DNA of 64,000 nt. It comes from Saprospiraceae bacterium (GTDB lineage: Bacteria > Bacteroidota > Bacteroidia > Chitinophagales > Saprospiraceae). The DNA lies in NCBI GenBank assembly GCA_017985675.1, contig JAGNXB010000008.1, forward strand, positions 19,290 to 83,289, written 5' to 3'. A program made the translations under genes and the position numbers. The notes under the pieces were generated by a model. It worked only from the letters and a program-made list of their open reading frames with translations. It made no database searches and was not told where the DNA came from. Of this stretch, positions 27,901 to 35,250 are shown in pieces; positions within the stretch are counted from its first letter, which is position 1, and each line of letters opens with the position of its first letter.

Positions 27901-29320
27901 GGTGGCATCATTAGGCTTTTTACCTATGGCCCTTTCTCAAAGTGCAGGAGCCGAAGTACAGCGACCTTTAGCAACTGTTGTAATTGGCGGTTTGCTTACG
28001 GCTACCTTCCTTACTTTGTTTGTATTGCCTTTACTTTACCAGTTGTTCTCAACTAAAATTAGACTTACTCGTAAAATGAAATCTATAAGTATCTTTATTT
28101 TTGCCTTGTTTTCATTTGCTGCGGCCAATGCACAAAGCGATACACTGAATACAATTAGTCTGAATGAAGCAGTTACAATTGCTTTGCAAAACAACCTGGA
28201 AATTCAATCACAACGACTGAATGTTCAATCTTCTTCTATTTTGCAGAAATCGGTATTTGAATTGCCGAAGACAGATGTTAATTTTCAATTCGGACAGTAC
28301 AACAGTATAAATCAGGACAAGGCATTTCAGATATCTCAAAGGATTCCATTCCCAACTTATTTTTCTGCCAAATCAAACCTGTATAAAGCACAGCTGCTTG
28401 GAAGTCAGATTCAGTTACAGGCGACAGAAAATGAGATAAGGGCACAGGTAAACTATTGGTATTACCAATTGCAATATGCAGAACACGTGAAAAGCAAATT
28501 ACAGACTTTGGATAGTTTGTATACTAATTTTGTAAGTGTAGCTGCATTAAGATATAATTCGGGTGAAACGGGTTTGTTGGAAAAAGCAACTGCTGAAAAT
28601 AAAAGGGGGCAGATATCGCTTTTGGTGCAACAGACAACACGAGATATAAAAACAGCTTACATTTCCCTGGCGGCCTTGATGAATAAAAACGAACAATTTA
28701 CTATTTTGATGGAGGCAGAATTCCAACCTATTTCATTGATTTTGTCTTTGGATACCTCATTAATTGCCAATAATCCATCGATTAAATTGCGGCATCAACA
28801 AGCCGTTATTGCAAACCAAAGTAAAAAAGTAGAAGCTGCTTCAAATCTTCCCGATTTTACAGTGGGATACTTCAATCAGTCCTTAATCGGCACACAAACA
28901 GTAGATGGCAAAGATGTGTTTTATGGATCAAAGGACCGTTTTGACGGATTCAATTTGGGTGTTTCCATTCCATTGACTTATTTCAGCAATGCAAAAAAAT
29001 TAGAGTCAATGGATTACAAAGCTCAGGCATTGCAAAGGGAGGCCGAAAGCGAAAGACGGACTGTTCAATCTCAGCTACAAAATGCATTTCAGCAATACAG
29101 TCAATTCATCTCGCAATATAATTACTTTGATACTGTAGCTTTGCCTAATGCAGAAACGCTTATCAGTACAGCAACGATAGGATTCAGTAGTGGGGATATT
29201 GGTTACATTGAGTATTTAACCGCTTTGCAAACAGCTGCAGACGCACAATTGGCTTATTTGGAAACTGTAGATCAACTCAATCAGGTTGCAATCCAAATTA
29301 TTTATTTAACCAAGAATTAA
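24959..29320 (+). CDS. CzcA/CusA-type heavy-metal RND pump fused to a TolC-like outer membrane factor
   Basis: 1453 residues. Residues 1-1035 are an HME-RND pump: MIDRIIASSIKNKLVIA start, two large periplasmic loops, the TM4 motif LGAIDFGLIVDGAVIIVEAT with the charged residues that distinguish heavy-metal pumps, and TM10-12 ending LFVLPLLYQLFSTKIRL. At residue 1040 (nt 28076) a Met starts a signal-like helix (MKSISIFIFALFSFAAANAQ) and the rest is a TolC/CusC-type OMF (LNEAVTIALQNNLEIQSQRL..., YIEYLTALQTAADAQLAYL). The pump exports divalent cations from periplasm to outside with the CzcB-like gene that follows. Such fusions occur in Bacteroidota. Substrate (Cu/Ag versus Co/Zn/Cd) is not determined. 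Confidence 0.95.
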   Translation: MIDRIIASSIKNKLVIAIMTLALIIWGIWSAGRLPIDALPDITNNQVQIITVCPTLAGQEVEQLVTFPIEQSIANLPDLLEMRSISRFGLSVITVVFDEKVDIYFARQLINERLDDAESNIPKGIGSPELAPVSTGLGEVYQYIIHPKKGSEQKYSAMDLRTMQDWIVARQLYGTPGIAEVNSFGGELKQYEVAVNPDRLFSLEVSIRDIFNALEKNNENTGGAYIDKKPNAYFIRGIGLVGSFQDINNIVVKTNAKGIPILIKDVAEVRYGSAVRYGAMTYNGQVDAVGGIVMMLKGENSAEVVSRVKDKMKIIQKSLPADVVVEPFLDRTDLVNRAITTVEKNLIEGALIVIFVLVVFLGNFRAGLIVASAIPLSMLFALGMMNIFGVSANLMSLGAIDFGLIVDGAVIIVEATMHHLGLRKGFGKLSQKEMDKEVLESATKIRKSAAFGEIIILIVYIPILTLVGIEGKMFTPMAQTVSFAILGALILSFTYIPMMCAQFLSKKESHKLTISDRMMNGLQNMYAPLLDKAIRFKAIVIGITVALFALSVFLFSRMGGEFIPTLQEGDFAFHCILPQGSSLSQSLETSMKASRILKEFEEVKMVVGKTGAAEVPTDPMPPEATDMMIILKQPSEWERDITYEQLADEMMEKLEIIPGIFFEKNQPIQMRFNELMTGIRQDVAVKIFGENMDTLLTYGNKVSQIVQTVEGATEPTVERVAGLPQIVIRYNRIQIAAYGISIEDINHVISTAFAGGTAGVVYENERRFDLVVRLDSTHRNNIEDVSHLYVPASNGAQIPLSQLAEIKLELGPAQISREDGKRRIVIGFNVKDRDVESVVEDIEKQLTKNVDLPEGYYYTYGGTFENLRAASARLMIAVPIALGLIFLLLYFTFSSLKQATLIFTAIPMAAIGGVFALIIRDMPFSISAGVGFIALFGVAVLNGIVLIGTFNNLQKEGMTDIVERIKEGTKIRLRPVLMTAMVASLGFLPMALSQSAGAEVQRPLATVVIGGLLTATFLTLFVLPLLYQLFSTKIRLTRKMKSISIFIFALFSFAAANAQSDTLNTISLNEAVTIALQNNLEIQSQRLNVQSSSILQKSVFELPKTDVNFQFGQYNSINQDKAFQISQRIPFPTYFSAKSNLYKAQLLGSQIQLQATENEIRAQVNYWYYQLQYAEHVKSKLQTLDSLYTNFVSVAALRYNSGETGLLEKATAENKRGQISLLVQQTTRDIKTAYISLAALMNKNEQFTILMEAEFQPISLILSLDTSLIANNPSIKLRHQQAVIANQSKKVEAASNLPDFTVGYFNQSLIGTQTVDGKDVFYGSKDRFDGFNLGVSIPLTYFSNAKKLESMDYKAQALQREAESERRTVQSQLQNAFQQYSQFISQYNYFDTVALPNAETLISTATIGFSSGDIGYIEYLTALQTAADAQLAYLETVDQLNQVAIQIIYLTKN

Positions 29321-29331
29321 AATTTAGGATT

Positions 29332-30717
29332 ATGAAACAATTGGTTAAAGTTAGATCAAAAAACGAAAAAATGATCATGATGAACAATTCAATTAGCACA
29401 TTAAGTGTAATCGTACTAATTCTCATATTATCTGCTTGCCATTCTCAATCTGGAGAAGAGGGACATGCTCATGAAAATGAAAAGGCACCTGATGCACAAA
29501 CAGAAAACCATGATGAACATGAAAACACGAATACTGCAGTCCTTACCAATGAACAAGTCAAAACCATCGGAATTGAGTACGGAATTATTGAAAAAAAGCA
29601 ACTTACAGCAACATTAAAGCTTAACGGTCTCTTACGAGTTCCCAATAATCAACAGGCAAGTGTTACATCATTATTTGGTGGTGTTGTAAATACACTTCCT
29701 ATTCAGCAGGGGAATAGAGTACGCAGGGGGCAGGTCCTGGCAACATTAACTAATACTAATTTTATAATTATTCAGGAGGAATATTTAACTATTTCATCAA
29801 AGCTATCTTTAGCAGAATTGGGGTACAATAGGCAAAAGGAACTGCAACAAGGGAATGCCACGTCGACAAAAAATGTTCAGGAGGCGGAGAGTGAATTAAG
29901 CGCCTTAAAAGCTCAAAAGGCAAGTCTTAGAAAACAGTTGGAATTGCTTGGGATTGACCACTCCTCACTTACGAGTAATAATATAAAGTCCGTAATTAGT
30001 GTTAGAAGTCCTATTGATGGAATAATAAGTAATATTTATGTCTATCTTGGAAGCTATGTAGACATGAATAAGCCCATAGCAGACATTGTAGACAACAATC
30101 AACTGCATTTAGATTTATATGTGTATGAAAAAGATTTGCCTAAGCTGGGAGTAGGACAAAATATTCATTTTACCCTTACAAACAATCCTGGCAAGGAGTA
30201 TGATGCTCAAGTTTATGCCGTCAGCAACACTTTTGAACCCAATACTAAAACTGTCGCCGTTCATGCCAATGTAAAAGGCGATAAACAAGGGTTGATTGAC
30301 GGAATGAGTATTACTGCCTTGGTCAGTTTAGAAAATGCTACAGTTAATGCTGTACCGGTCAATGCCCTTGTTAACCATGAAGGACAAGACTATATTTTTA
30401 TTGTCACTGACGCTCATAGCGAAGAAGAGCACCACGATAATGAGGGGGGGGCAAAAGATAAACACGATGAGCTCGGACATAAACATGAAGAAGAAGGAAC
30501 TCATAAACACGCAGTTAAAACTTCAGAAACTGGCCACGCAAACGAAGCAGAAGGAATAGTATTTGAAAAAATACCGGTCCGAAAAGGTACAACGGATATA
30601 GGTTACTGCGAAATTACCTTATTGAAAGAAATACCAGCAAACAGTAAGGTAGTAGTGAACGGAGCGTTTTTTATCTTAGCTAAAATGAACAACAAAGGCG
30701 AAGGACATGCACATTGA
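29332..30717 (+). CDS. CzcB/CusB-like RND periplasmic adaptor, His-rich lipoprotein
   Basis: 461 residues. ATG 29332 lies 11 nt after the pump stop; the lipoprotein signal (ISTLSVIVLILILSAC) is better formed from the internal MMNNSIS start, so the exact start is uncertain. N-terminal His-rich tract (HAHENEKAPDAQTENHDEHEN). Adaptor core: barrel-sandwich and alpha-hairpin (ASVTSLFGGVVNTLPIQQGNRVRRGQVLATL, then SELSALKAQKASLRKQLELLG) and membrane-proximal domains. A further His-rich insertion (SEEEHHDNEGG...HDELGHKHEEEGTHKH) at about 362-390 carries a run of 8 G (about nt 30443-30451). The C-terminus ends GEGHAH. It links pump to outer membrane factor and may bind metal directly. Confidence 0.93.
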   Translation: MKQLVKVRSKNEKMIMMNNSISTLSVIVLILILSACHSQSGEEGHAHENEKAPDAQTENHDEHENTNTAVLTNEQVKTIGIEYGIIEKKQLTATLKLNGLLRVPNNQQASVTSLFGGVVNTLPIQQGNRVRRGQVLATLTNTNFIIIQEEYLTISSKLSLAELGYNRQKELQQGNATSTKNVQEAESELSALKAQKASLRKQLELLGIDHSSLTSNNIKSVISVRSPIDGIISNIYVYLGSYVDMNKPIADIVDNNQLHLDLYVYEKDLPKLGVGQNIHFTLTNNPGKEYDAQVYAVSNTFEPNTKTVAVHANVKGDKQGLIDGMSITALVSLENATVNAVPVNALVNHEGQDYIFIVTDAHSEEEHHDNEGGAKDKHDELGHKHEEEGTHKHAVKTSETGHANEAEGIVFEKIPVRKGTTDIGYCEITLLKEIPANSKVVVNGAFFILAKMNNKGEGHAH

Positions 30718-30760
30718 TAAAGTAAATCATTTCAATTATAAACACATTAAATCAAAGTAC

Positions 30761-30985
30761 ATGAAAAAAACAAAAATGATTATTCTGCTCTTAGGAGTAT
30801 TTACTCTAGGAATGACCGGATGTGGTGATTCCAAAGTAAAGGAGAAAACTGAACACCATGAAGGTGATCATGATCACGAAGGAGAGCCTGATCATAAACA
30901 TCAAGAAGGAGAAGAAGACCATCACAAAGGCGAAAATCATGAACATAAAGCTGGGGAAGAAAATCATGAAGGACATGCGCAATAA
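30761..30985 (+). CDS. small His-rich lipoprotein, metal-binding
   Basis: 74 residues from ATG 30761; an upstream in-frame ATG (30707) overlaps the adaptor and lacks signal. Lipobox MTGC after a hydrophobic stretch (MIILLLGVFTLGMTGC). The rest is almost only His, Glu, Asp, Gly, Lys in HxxH-like repeats (HHEGDHDHEGEPDHKH, HHKGENHEHK). Likely an outer- or inner-membrane-anchored metal buffer for the export module. It is part of the same operon as the pump and adaptor. Function is inferred from composition. Confidence 0.85.
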   Translation: MKKTKMIILLLGVFTLGMTGCGDSKVKEKTEHHEGDHDHEGEPDHKHQEGEEDHHKGENHEHKAGEENHEGHAQ

Positions 30986-31084
30986 TTAAAAATATATGGG
31001 TAGAGGATTGATTATGCATTTCTATGTCATAAAAAGGTCTACATAATTATATCCTCTTGTCCATTCTAATAAATATAAAATACC

Positions 31085-32971
31085 ATGAAATTACCATTTA
31101 ACGATAAAAAGTTTATTTTTCTTCTTGTTGCAATTACCATAGTTATTGTATTAGAAGTTTTATCCATAATTGGCATTAATATACCCATGCCTTATGCACC
31201 GTTTATTTTCGCAGGCTTTATTCTTGCAATCGGCTATAAGGTTTTGAGGAGTGGCGTACAAGCCATTCCGAAACTGCAATTCAGTAATATTAATCTCCTC
31301 ATGCTCATTGCAGTTATCGGGGCTTTTTATCTGAGAGAATATCCCGAAGCAGCAGTTTTAGTAGTTTTGTATGTCTTGGGTGAAAGATTAGAAGATATTG
31401 GCATAGAAAATTCAAAATCTGCCTTAGATGAATTAGTTAGCAAAGCACCAAAGACTGCGTTTGTTAAAACTGAAGAGAATTTTGTTCCGATCGACAAAAT
31501 CCCTGTAGGCACCATCATACAGGTGAAACCTGGTGAAATGATACCGCTCGATGGTAAGATTATTTCAGGGGAAACAACAGTTGATGAAGCGGCCATTACA
31601 GGTGAGCCTATCCCAAAAGACAAGTATGTTGGAGATAACCTGTTTGCAGGAACCTTAAATAAAAACGGTTTTGTAGAAATAGAAACTACCAAACTTTCAA
31701 TTGATACCACTTTTTCAAAAATTGTTCGACTCACCTTTGAAGCTTCTGCCAACAAAAGTGAAACGGAAAAATTTATTCAACAATTTTCGAAGTACTACAC
31801 ACCAACTATGATAGCATTATCCCTATTGCTATTTGTAGTACCAGTTTTTGTTCTTGATTTAGATTTTGACCAATGGCTCTTACAGGCAATCACACTTTTA
31901 GTCATTGCTTGCCCCTGTGCTCTGGTTATATCAACTCCTGTTGCTATATATGCTGCCATTGGCAATGCATCAGCCAAAGGGGCATTGGTAAAGGGAGGAA
32001 AATATATTGAGGCTATAGCAAATATCAAAGCCATTGCTTTAGACAAAACACGAACAATCACCTTTGGAAATCCAGTTGTTAGTGATGTCCTTCCATTAAA
32101 TGGAACAAGCCGGGAAGAACTTCTGGCTTGCACCGCAGGAGCAGAAATATTCAGCGAGCACCCATTGGCACAAGCCATTGTTGATGCAAGCCGAAAAGAA
32201 GGATTTGAACCTCATAAAACCGAATCCTTTAAAAGCTTTATGGGAAAAGGTGCAATTGCAAAATGTTTAGTGTGCGAAGACGAAACCATTTTTGTAGGTA
32301 AATTAGATTTCATTAAAGAACATCACCACACCGACATCGAAGCTGAAAAAATTGTTGAGCAGCTTTCCGCTCAAGGTAAAACAAGCGTTGTCGTAAGTTT
32401 TGGAAATGGGATAGCAGGAGTTATCGGACTAATGGACGAAATAAAGCCTGACAGTGCAGCCGCTTTGGAAGAAATTGAAGCACTCGGTATTGAACCTGTT
32501 ATGCTCACAGGCGACAACGAGAAAGCTGCAAACTATGTAGCACAACAGGTAGGCATAAGCAAAGTATTTGGCAATATGCTACCTGAAAATAAAGCTGAAA
32601 AAATTAAAGAACTCTTACAGCAATTTGGAACAGTTGCCATGGTAGGCGATGGAATAAATGATGCACCGGCACTGGCGCAATCCACTGTAGGCATTGCAAT
32701 GGGAGCAGCAGGAAGTGACACAGCTATTGAAACTGCAAATATTGCACTTATGAACGACAAACTTTCACTTATTCCTTTTCTCATTCGTTTAAGTAAAAAA
32801 ACTTTGCAAAGAATAAAATTCAACACCTTTGGAGCAATAGCCGTCAAACTCATTTTCATTACTCTTGCCTTTATTGGCTATAGCAATTTGGTTTTCGCTA
32901 TTGCCGCTGATGTGGGAGTAACGTTGATAGTAATTTTAACCAGTTTAAATTTAATGAATTACAAAGAATAA
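31085..32971 (+). CDS. P1B-type heavy-metal-translocating ATPase (ZntA/CadA-like)
   Basis: 628 residues without an N-terminal metal-binding domain: the chain starts in the first helices. Actuator TGEP loop (DEAAITGEPIPKD), the metal-binding CPC motif in VIACPCALVIS (about residue 276), HP signature SEHPLAQAIV, and the hinge VGDGINDAPALAQ. The phosphorylation motif reads DKTRTIT (Asp about residue 320) where DKTGTLT is expected. The ATPase moves divalent (Zn/Cd/Co type) or monovalent metal out of the cytoplasm, complementing the periplasm-to-outside RND pump. 99 nt after the His-rich gene; the last gene in the module. Confidence 0.95.
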   Translation: MKLPFNDKKFIFLLVAITIVIVLEVLSIIGINIPMPYAPFIFAGFILAIGYKVLRSGVQAIPKLQFSNINLLMLIAVIGAFYLREYPEAAVLVVLYVLGERLEDIGIENSKSALDELVSKAPKTAFVKTEENFVPIDKIPVGTIIQVKPGEMIPLDGKIISGETTVDEAAITGEPIPKDKYVGDNLFAGTLNKNGFVEIETTKLSIDTTFSKIVRLTFEASANKSETEKFIQQFSKYYTPTMIALSLLLFVVPVFVLDLDFDQWLLQAITLLVIACPCALVISTPVAIYAAIGNASAKGALVKGGKYIEAIANIKAIALDKTRTITFGNPVVSDVLPLNGTSREELLACTAGAEIFSEHPLAQAIVDASRKEGFEPHKTESFKSFMGKGAIAKCLVCEDETIFVGKLDFIKEHHHTDIEAEKIVEQLSAQGKTSVVVSFGNGIAGVIGLMDEIKPDSAAALEEIEALGIEPVMLTGDNEKAANYVAQQVGISKVFGNMLPENKAEKIKELLQQFGTVAMVGDGINDAPALAQSTVGIAMGAAGSDTAIETANIALMNDKLSLIPFLIRLSKKTLQRIKFNTFGAIAVKLIFITLAFIGYSNLVFAIAADVGVTLIVILTSLNLMNYKE

Positions 32972-33383
32972 ACATATAAAGACAATGCAAATTATAGCAT
33001 TATTTATTAAACTTAGGATGTATACCTATGGTTATTTACGCAGGTGAAGTCATTATTAACCCAAAATATAGTTTGACAAAGACCTAGCTATGATGATATA
33101 ATTAATGTTTGGTTCGTTCAAGGATTTATGTCAGGGAGAAATAACACACTTTCAAGAACCTTCAGGTTGGCTTATTAATGATTTTGAAAACTACTTGGAC
33201 CCATATATAAATTATATTTATAGATATCCAGGTATATTTCACTGAGGCCTATTGTTAGGGATGAGGAATGAGCAACTAATCTAAAATGGAGATCTTAAAG
33301 GATTTTTATACAAATGGTATTTCATCAGGTTAATTTTATAGAAGCTAAGTATGATTTAGGCCTTTTCATCGAATAATTACTAT
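32972..33383. other. AT-rich gap without supported gene
   Basis: Convergent gap between the P-type ATPase and purine phosphorylase. A 46-codon open frame (33105-33245) is present but has no recognisable motif or ribosome binding context. No hairpin or repeat was seen. It marks the right edge of the AT-rich module. Confidence 0.5.
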
Positions 33384-34211
33384 TTATTTTAATGTTGGTA
33401 TCCATTCCTTTAATAATAAATACAGCCTGCCATGGGCCTCGCTTACGGCAGCGATGACCATTTCAACTGTGGTAGCCTGGATACGTTCGGGCGGATAACA
33501 GACATTGGATACCACTGATAGTCCGGCGACTTTCATACCCATATGCCGCGCTGCAATCACTTCCGGTACAGTAGACATCCCGACCAGATCACCTCCAATG
33601 CGATGCAACCAGGTATATTCCGCCGGTGTTTCCATATTGGGTCCGGGAAGGCTGACATACGTGCCCTCCAATAAACGCATAGGGATGCGGCTGGCGGCAT
33701 TCATTCCCAGTTGACGCCACGCCGCATCATACGCATCCGACATATCGGGGAATCGAGGCCCCAGTCGTTCGTCATTCGGTCCCCGGAGGGGGTTGTCGGG
33801 GATCAGGTTAATATGGTCCCGCAGGAGCACCAGATCACCGGCTTGCTGGTCCGGATGGAGGCCGCCTGCTGCATTGGTGAAGATCATGCCCGCACAACCC
33901 AATCGACCCAGCGTGCGCACAGGATGGACTATCTCCTGCATGCTGAGCCCTTCGTAGTAGTGCGATCGCCCGGCGAGCACCGCAATGGGGGTGTCCCCTA
34001 CCATTCCCAGGATGATCGATCCCTGGTGGCTTTTCACACTGGGAGCGATGAAATGTGGAATATCGCTGTAGGGAATGCGCAAGGTTTCTTTCATAAAATC
34101 GAGGCTGCTACCACCGCCCGTTCCCAGGGTCAAGCCATATTTGGGAAGATAGGGTAGATGTTGGCGGAGCCAGGCTGCTGCTTCCTCTGCACGTTCGTAA
34201 GCGGACATCAT
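33384..34211 (-). CDS. purine nucleoside phosphorylase (trimeric, type I)
   Basis: 275 residues from ATG 34211 (or the next ATG 34208); an upstream TTG is less likely. Phosphorolysis of inosine/guanosine in purine salvage. Seen: GRSHYYEG (phosphate/ribose loop), MIFTNAAGGL, SLPGPNMETPAEYTWL, GMSTVPEVIAARHMG and VVSNVCYPP with the base-binding Asn, all in family order. The N-terminal loop reads LTLGTGGGSSLD, where family members usually have a GSGLG loop. Convergent with the metal module. Confidence 0.92.
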   Translation of the reverse strand: MMSAYERAEEAAAWLRQHLPYLPKYGLTLGTGGGSSLDFMKETLRIPYSDIPHFIAPSVKSHQGSIILGMVGDTPIAVLAGRSHYYEGLSMQEIVHPVRTLGRLGCAGMIFTNAAGGLHPDQQAGDLVLLRDHINLIPDNPLRGPNDERLGPRFPDMSDAYDAAWRQLGMNAASRIPMRLLEGTYVSLPGPNMETPAEYTWLHRIGGDLVGMSTVPEVIAARHMGMKVAGLSVVSNVCYPPERIQATTVEMVIAAVSEAHGRLYLLLKEWIPTLK

Positions 34212-34331
34212 TTTGAATGATTTTTTCAAAGTCTAAAAATACTGTTTTTTACCGGCCCCAACGATTTATGCCCTTGATACGTTATCAACAGTATCATCCG
34301 CTGATTTTTTATTCCTTTAAAATGAATTAAC

Positions 34332-34760
34332 ATGTTACGAATGACCTTTTTTGCCCTACTGACCTCTTTTGTGGTCATATTGGCGTCTTGCTCCAAAAAA
34401 TCAGATTTACCTGTGGTGCTCGAATTAAAATATGATCAATGGTCCAATGGACCCGGTTTAAAAATGCAGTTGTCAGGAGAAATACAGGACAGCCGGTGCC
34501 CGATTAATGAATTAATGGACATCGATTGTGTATGGCAGGGATTTGCACAGGGGATTGTGTCGGCAGAGATCAGCGGAAATAGCCATTCTATTCCTTATAC
34601 GATCATGGGATTATGTGATACCGCCACGGATACCTGTGGGACCGTCGTCGATACACTGGGTTATCATTTTCGATTTATTTCACTGGATCCTTATCCTGAT
34701 GCGCTCACGCCTCCCCAGCAATCAGATTATCTGCTCACGGTGGAAGTGGAGAAGAAATAA
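34332..34760 (+). CDS. hypothetical lipoprotein (142 aa)
   Basis: Lipobox ILASC after MLRMTFFALLTSFVVI. The mature part includes LSGEIQDSRCPINELMDIDCVWQGFAQGIV, with paired Cys; similar short Cys/Trp motifs (DSRCP...CVWxG) recur in small secreted Bacteroidota proteins of unknown role. The C-terminus is beta-rich and ends VEVEKK. The TAA stop (34758-34760) coincides with the first bases of a repeated element. No function assigned. Confidence 0.75.
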   Translation: MLRMTFFALLTSFVVILASCSKKSDLPVVLELKYDQWSNGPGLKMQLSGEIQDSRCPINELMDIDCVWQGFAQGIVSAEISGNSHSIPYTIMGLCDTATDTCGTVVDTLGYHFRFISLDPYPDALTPPQQSDYLLTVEVEKK

Positions 34761-35246
34761 ACCCAAATCATGCATTAGGCTTCGCGCGAAGGTCATTTAT
34801 TGTGGGGCACCACAATCAACTACCTCAATGATCAATCGAAAATCTGTGATTTTCTTGCCAAAGGAGACCTACACGATACTGCGTTCTTTTTCATTCGCAT
34901 AGGAAACGCTATCCTCATTCAAAACGCCTTGTCTCGTTTGGTCTCATTTGGCCTTGATCCATTTCGGCAGTCAATTCTGGTGCCCGATAATCTGGTGCTT
35001 CGCCGACGAGGCATAGTCGCCTATGGCGAGGAGGGGAAGTGCCTGATTATAAAGCAGAAATGAGCTGCAGCCGAAGCAAACTGAAATGCCAATAATGAGT
35101 ACAAATGCAATGTTTAATGGTTCACAAAATACAGTACGATTTTTTACCACGTTAAATGGCATTTGCTTCACATAAATGGTAGATCTAAATACAATGGGAA
35201 GGCTATTTTGTTTTTTATTTCAAACCTAATGCAAGATTTGGGTTTA
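34758..35246. mobile_element. MITE-like repeated element, copy 1
   Basis: About 489 bp with imperfect terminal inverted repeats of about 25 bp: left TAAACCCAAATC...CATTAGG (34758-34782) and right CCTAATGC...GATTTGGGTTTA (35222-35246). The left end is followed by a short palindrome CTTCGCGCGAAG (34780-34791). The left about 320 bp are about 90% identical to 50304-50630. Right interior diverges. No coding frame is conserved between copies. The element fills the whole convergent gap between the lipoprotein gene and the PhoD-like gene. Confidence 0.85.
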
Positions 35247-35250
35247 ACCA

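Noticed and set aside
33105..33245. 46-codon open frame in the gap after the P-type ATPase
   Set aside because: AT-rich, no recognisable motif, no ribosome binding context and no partner; chance frame more likely.
34800..35063. 87-codon plus-strand frame inside repeat copy 1
   Set aside because: Not conserved in frame in copy 2; lies within the MITE-like element.
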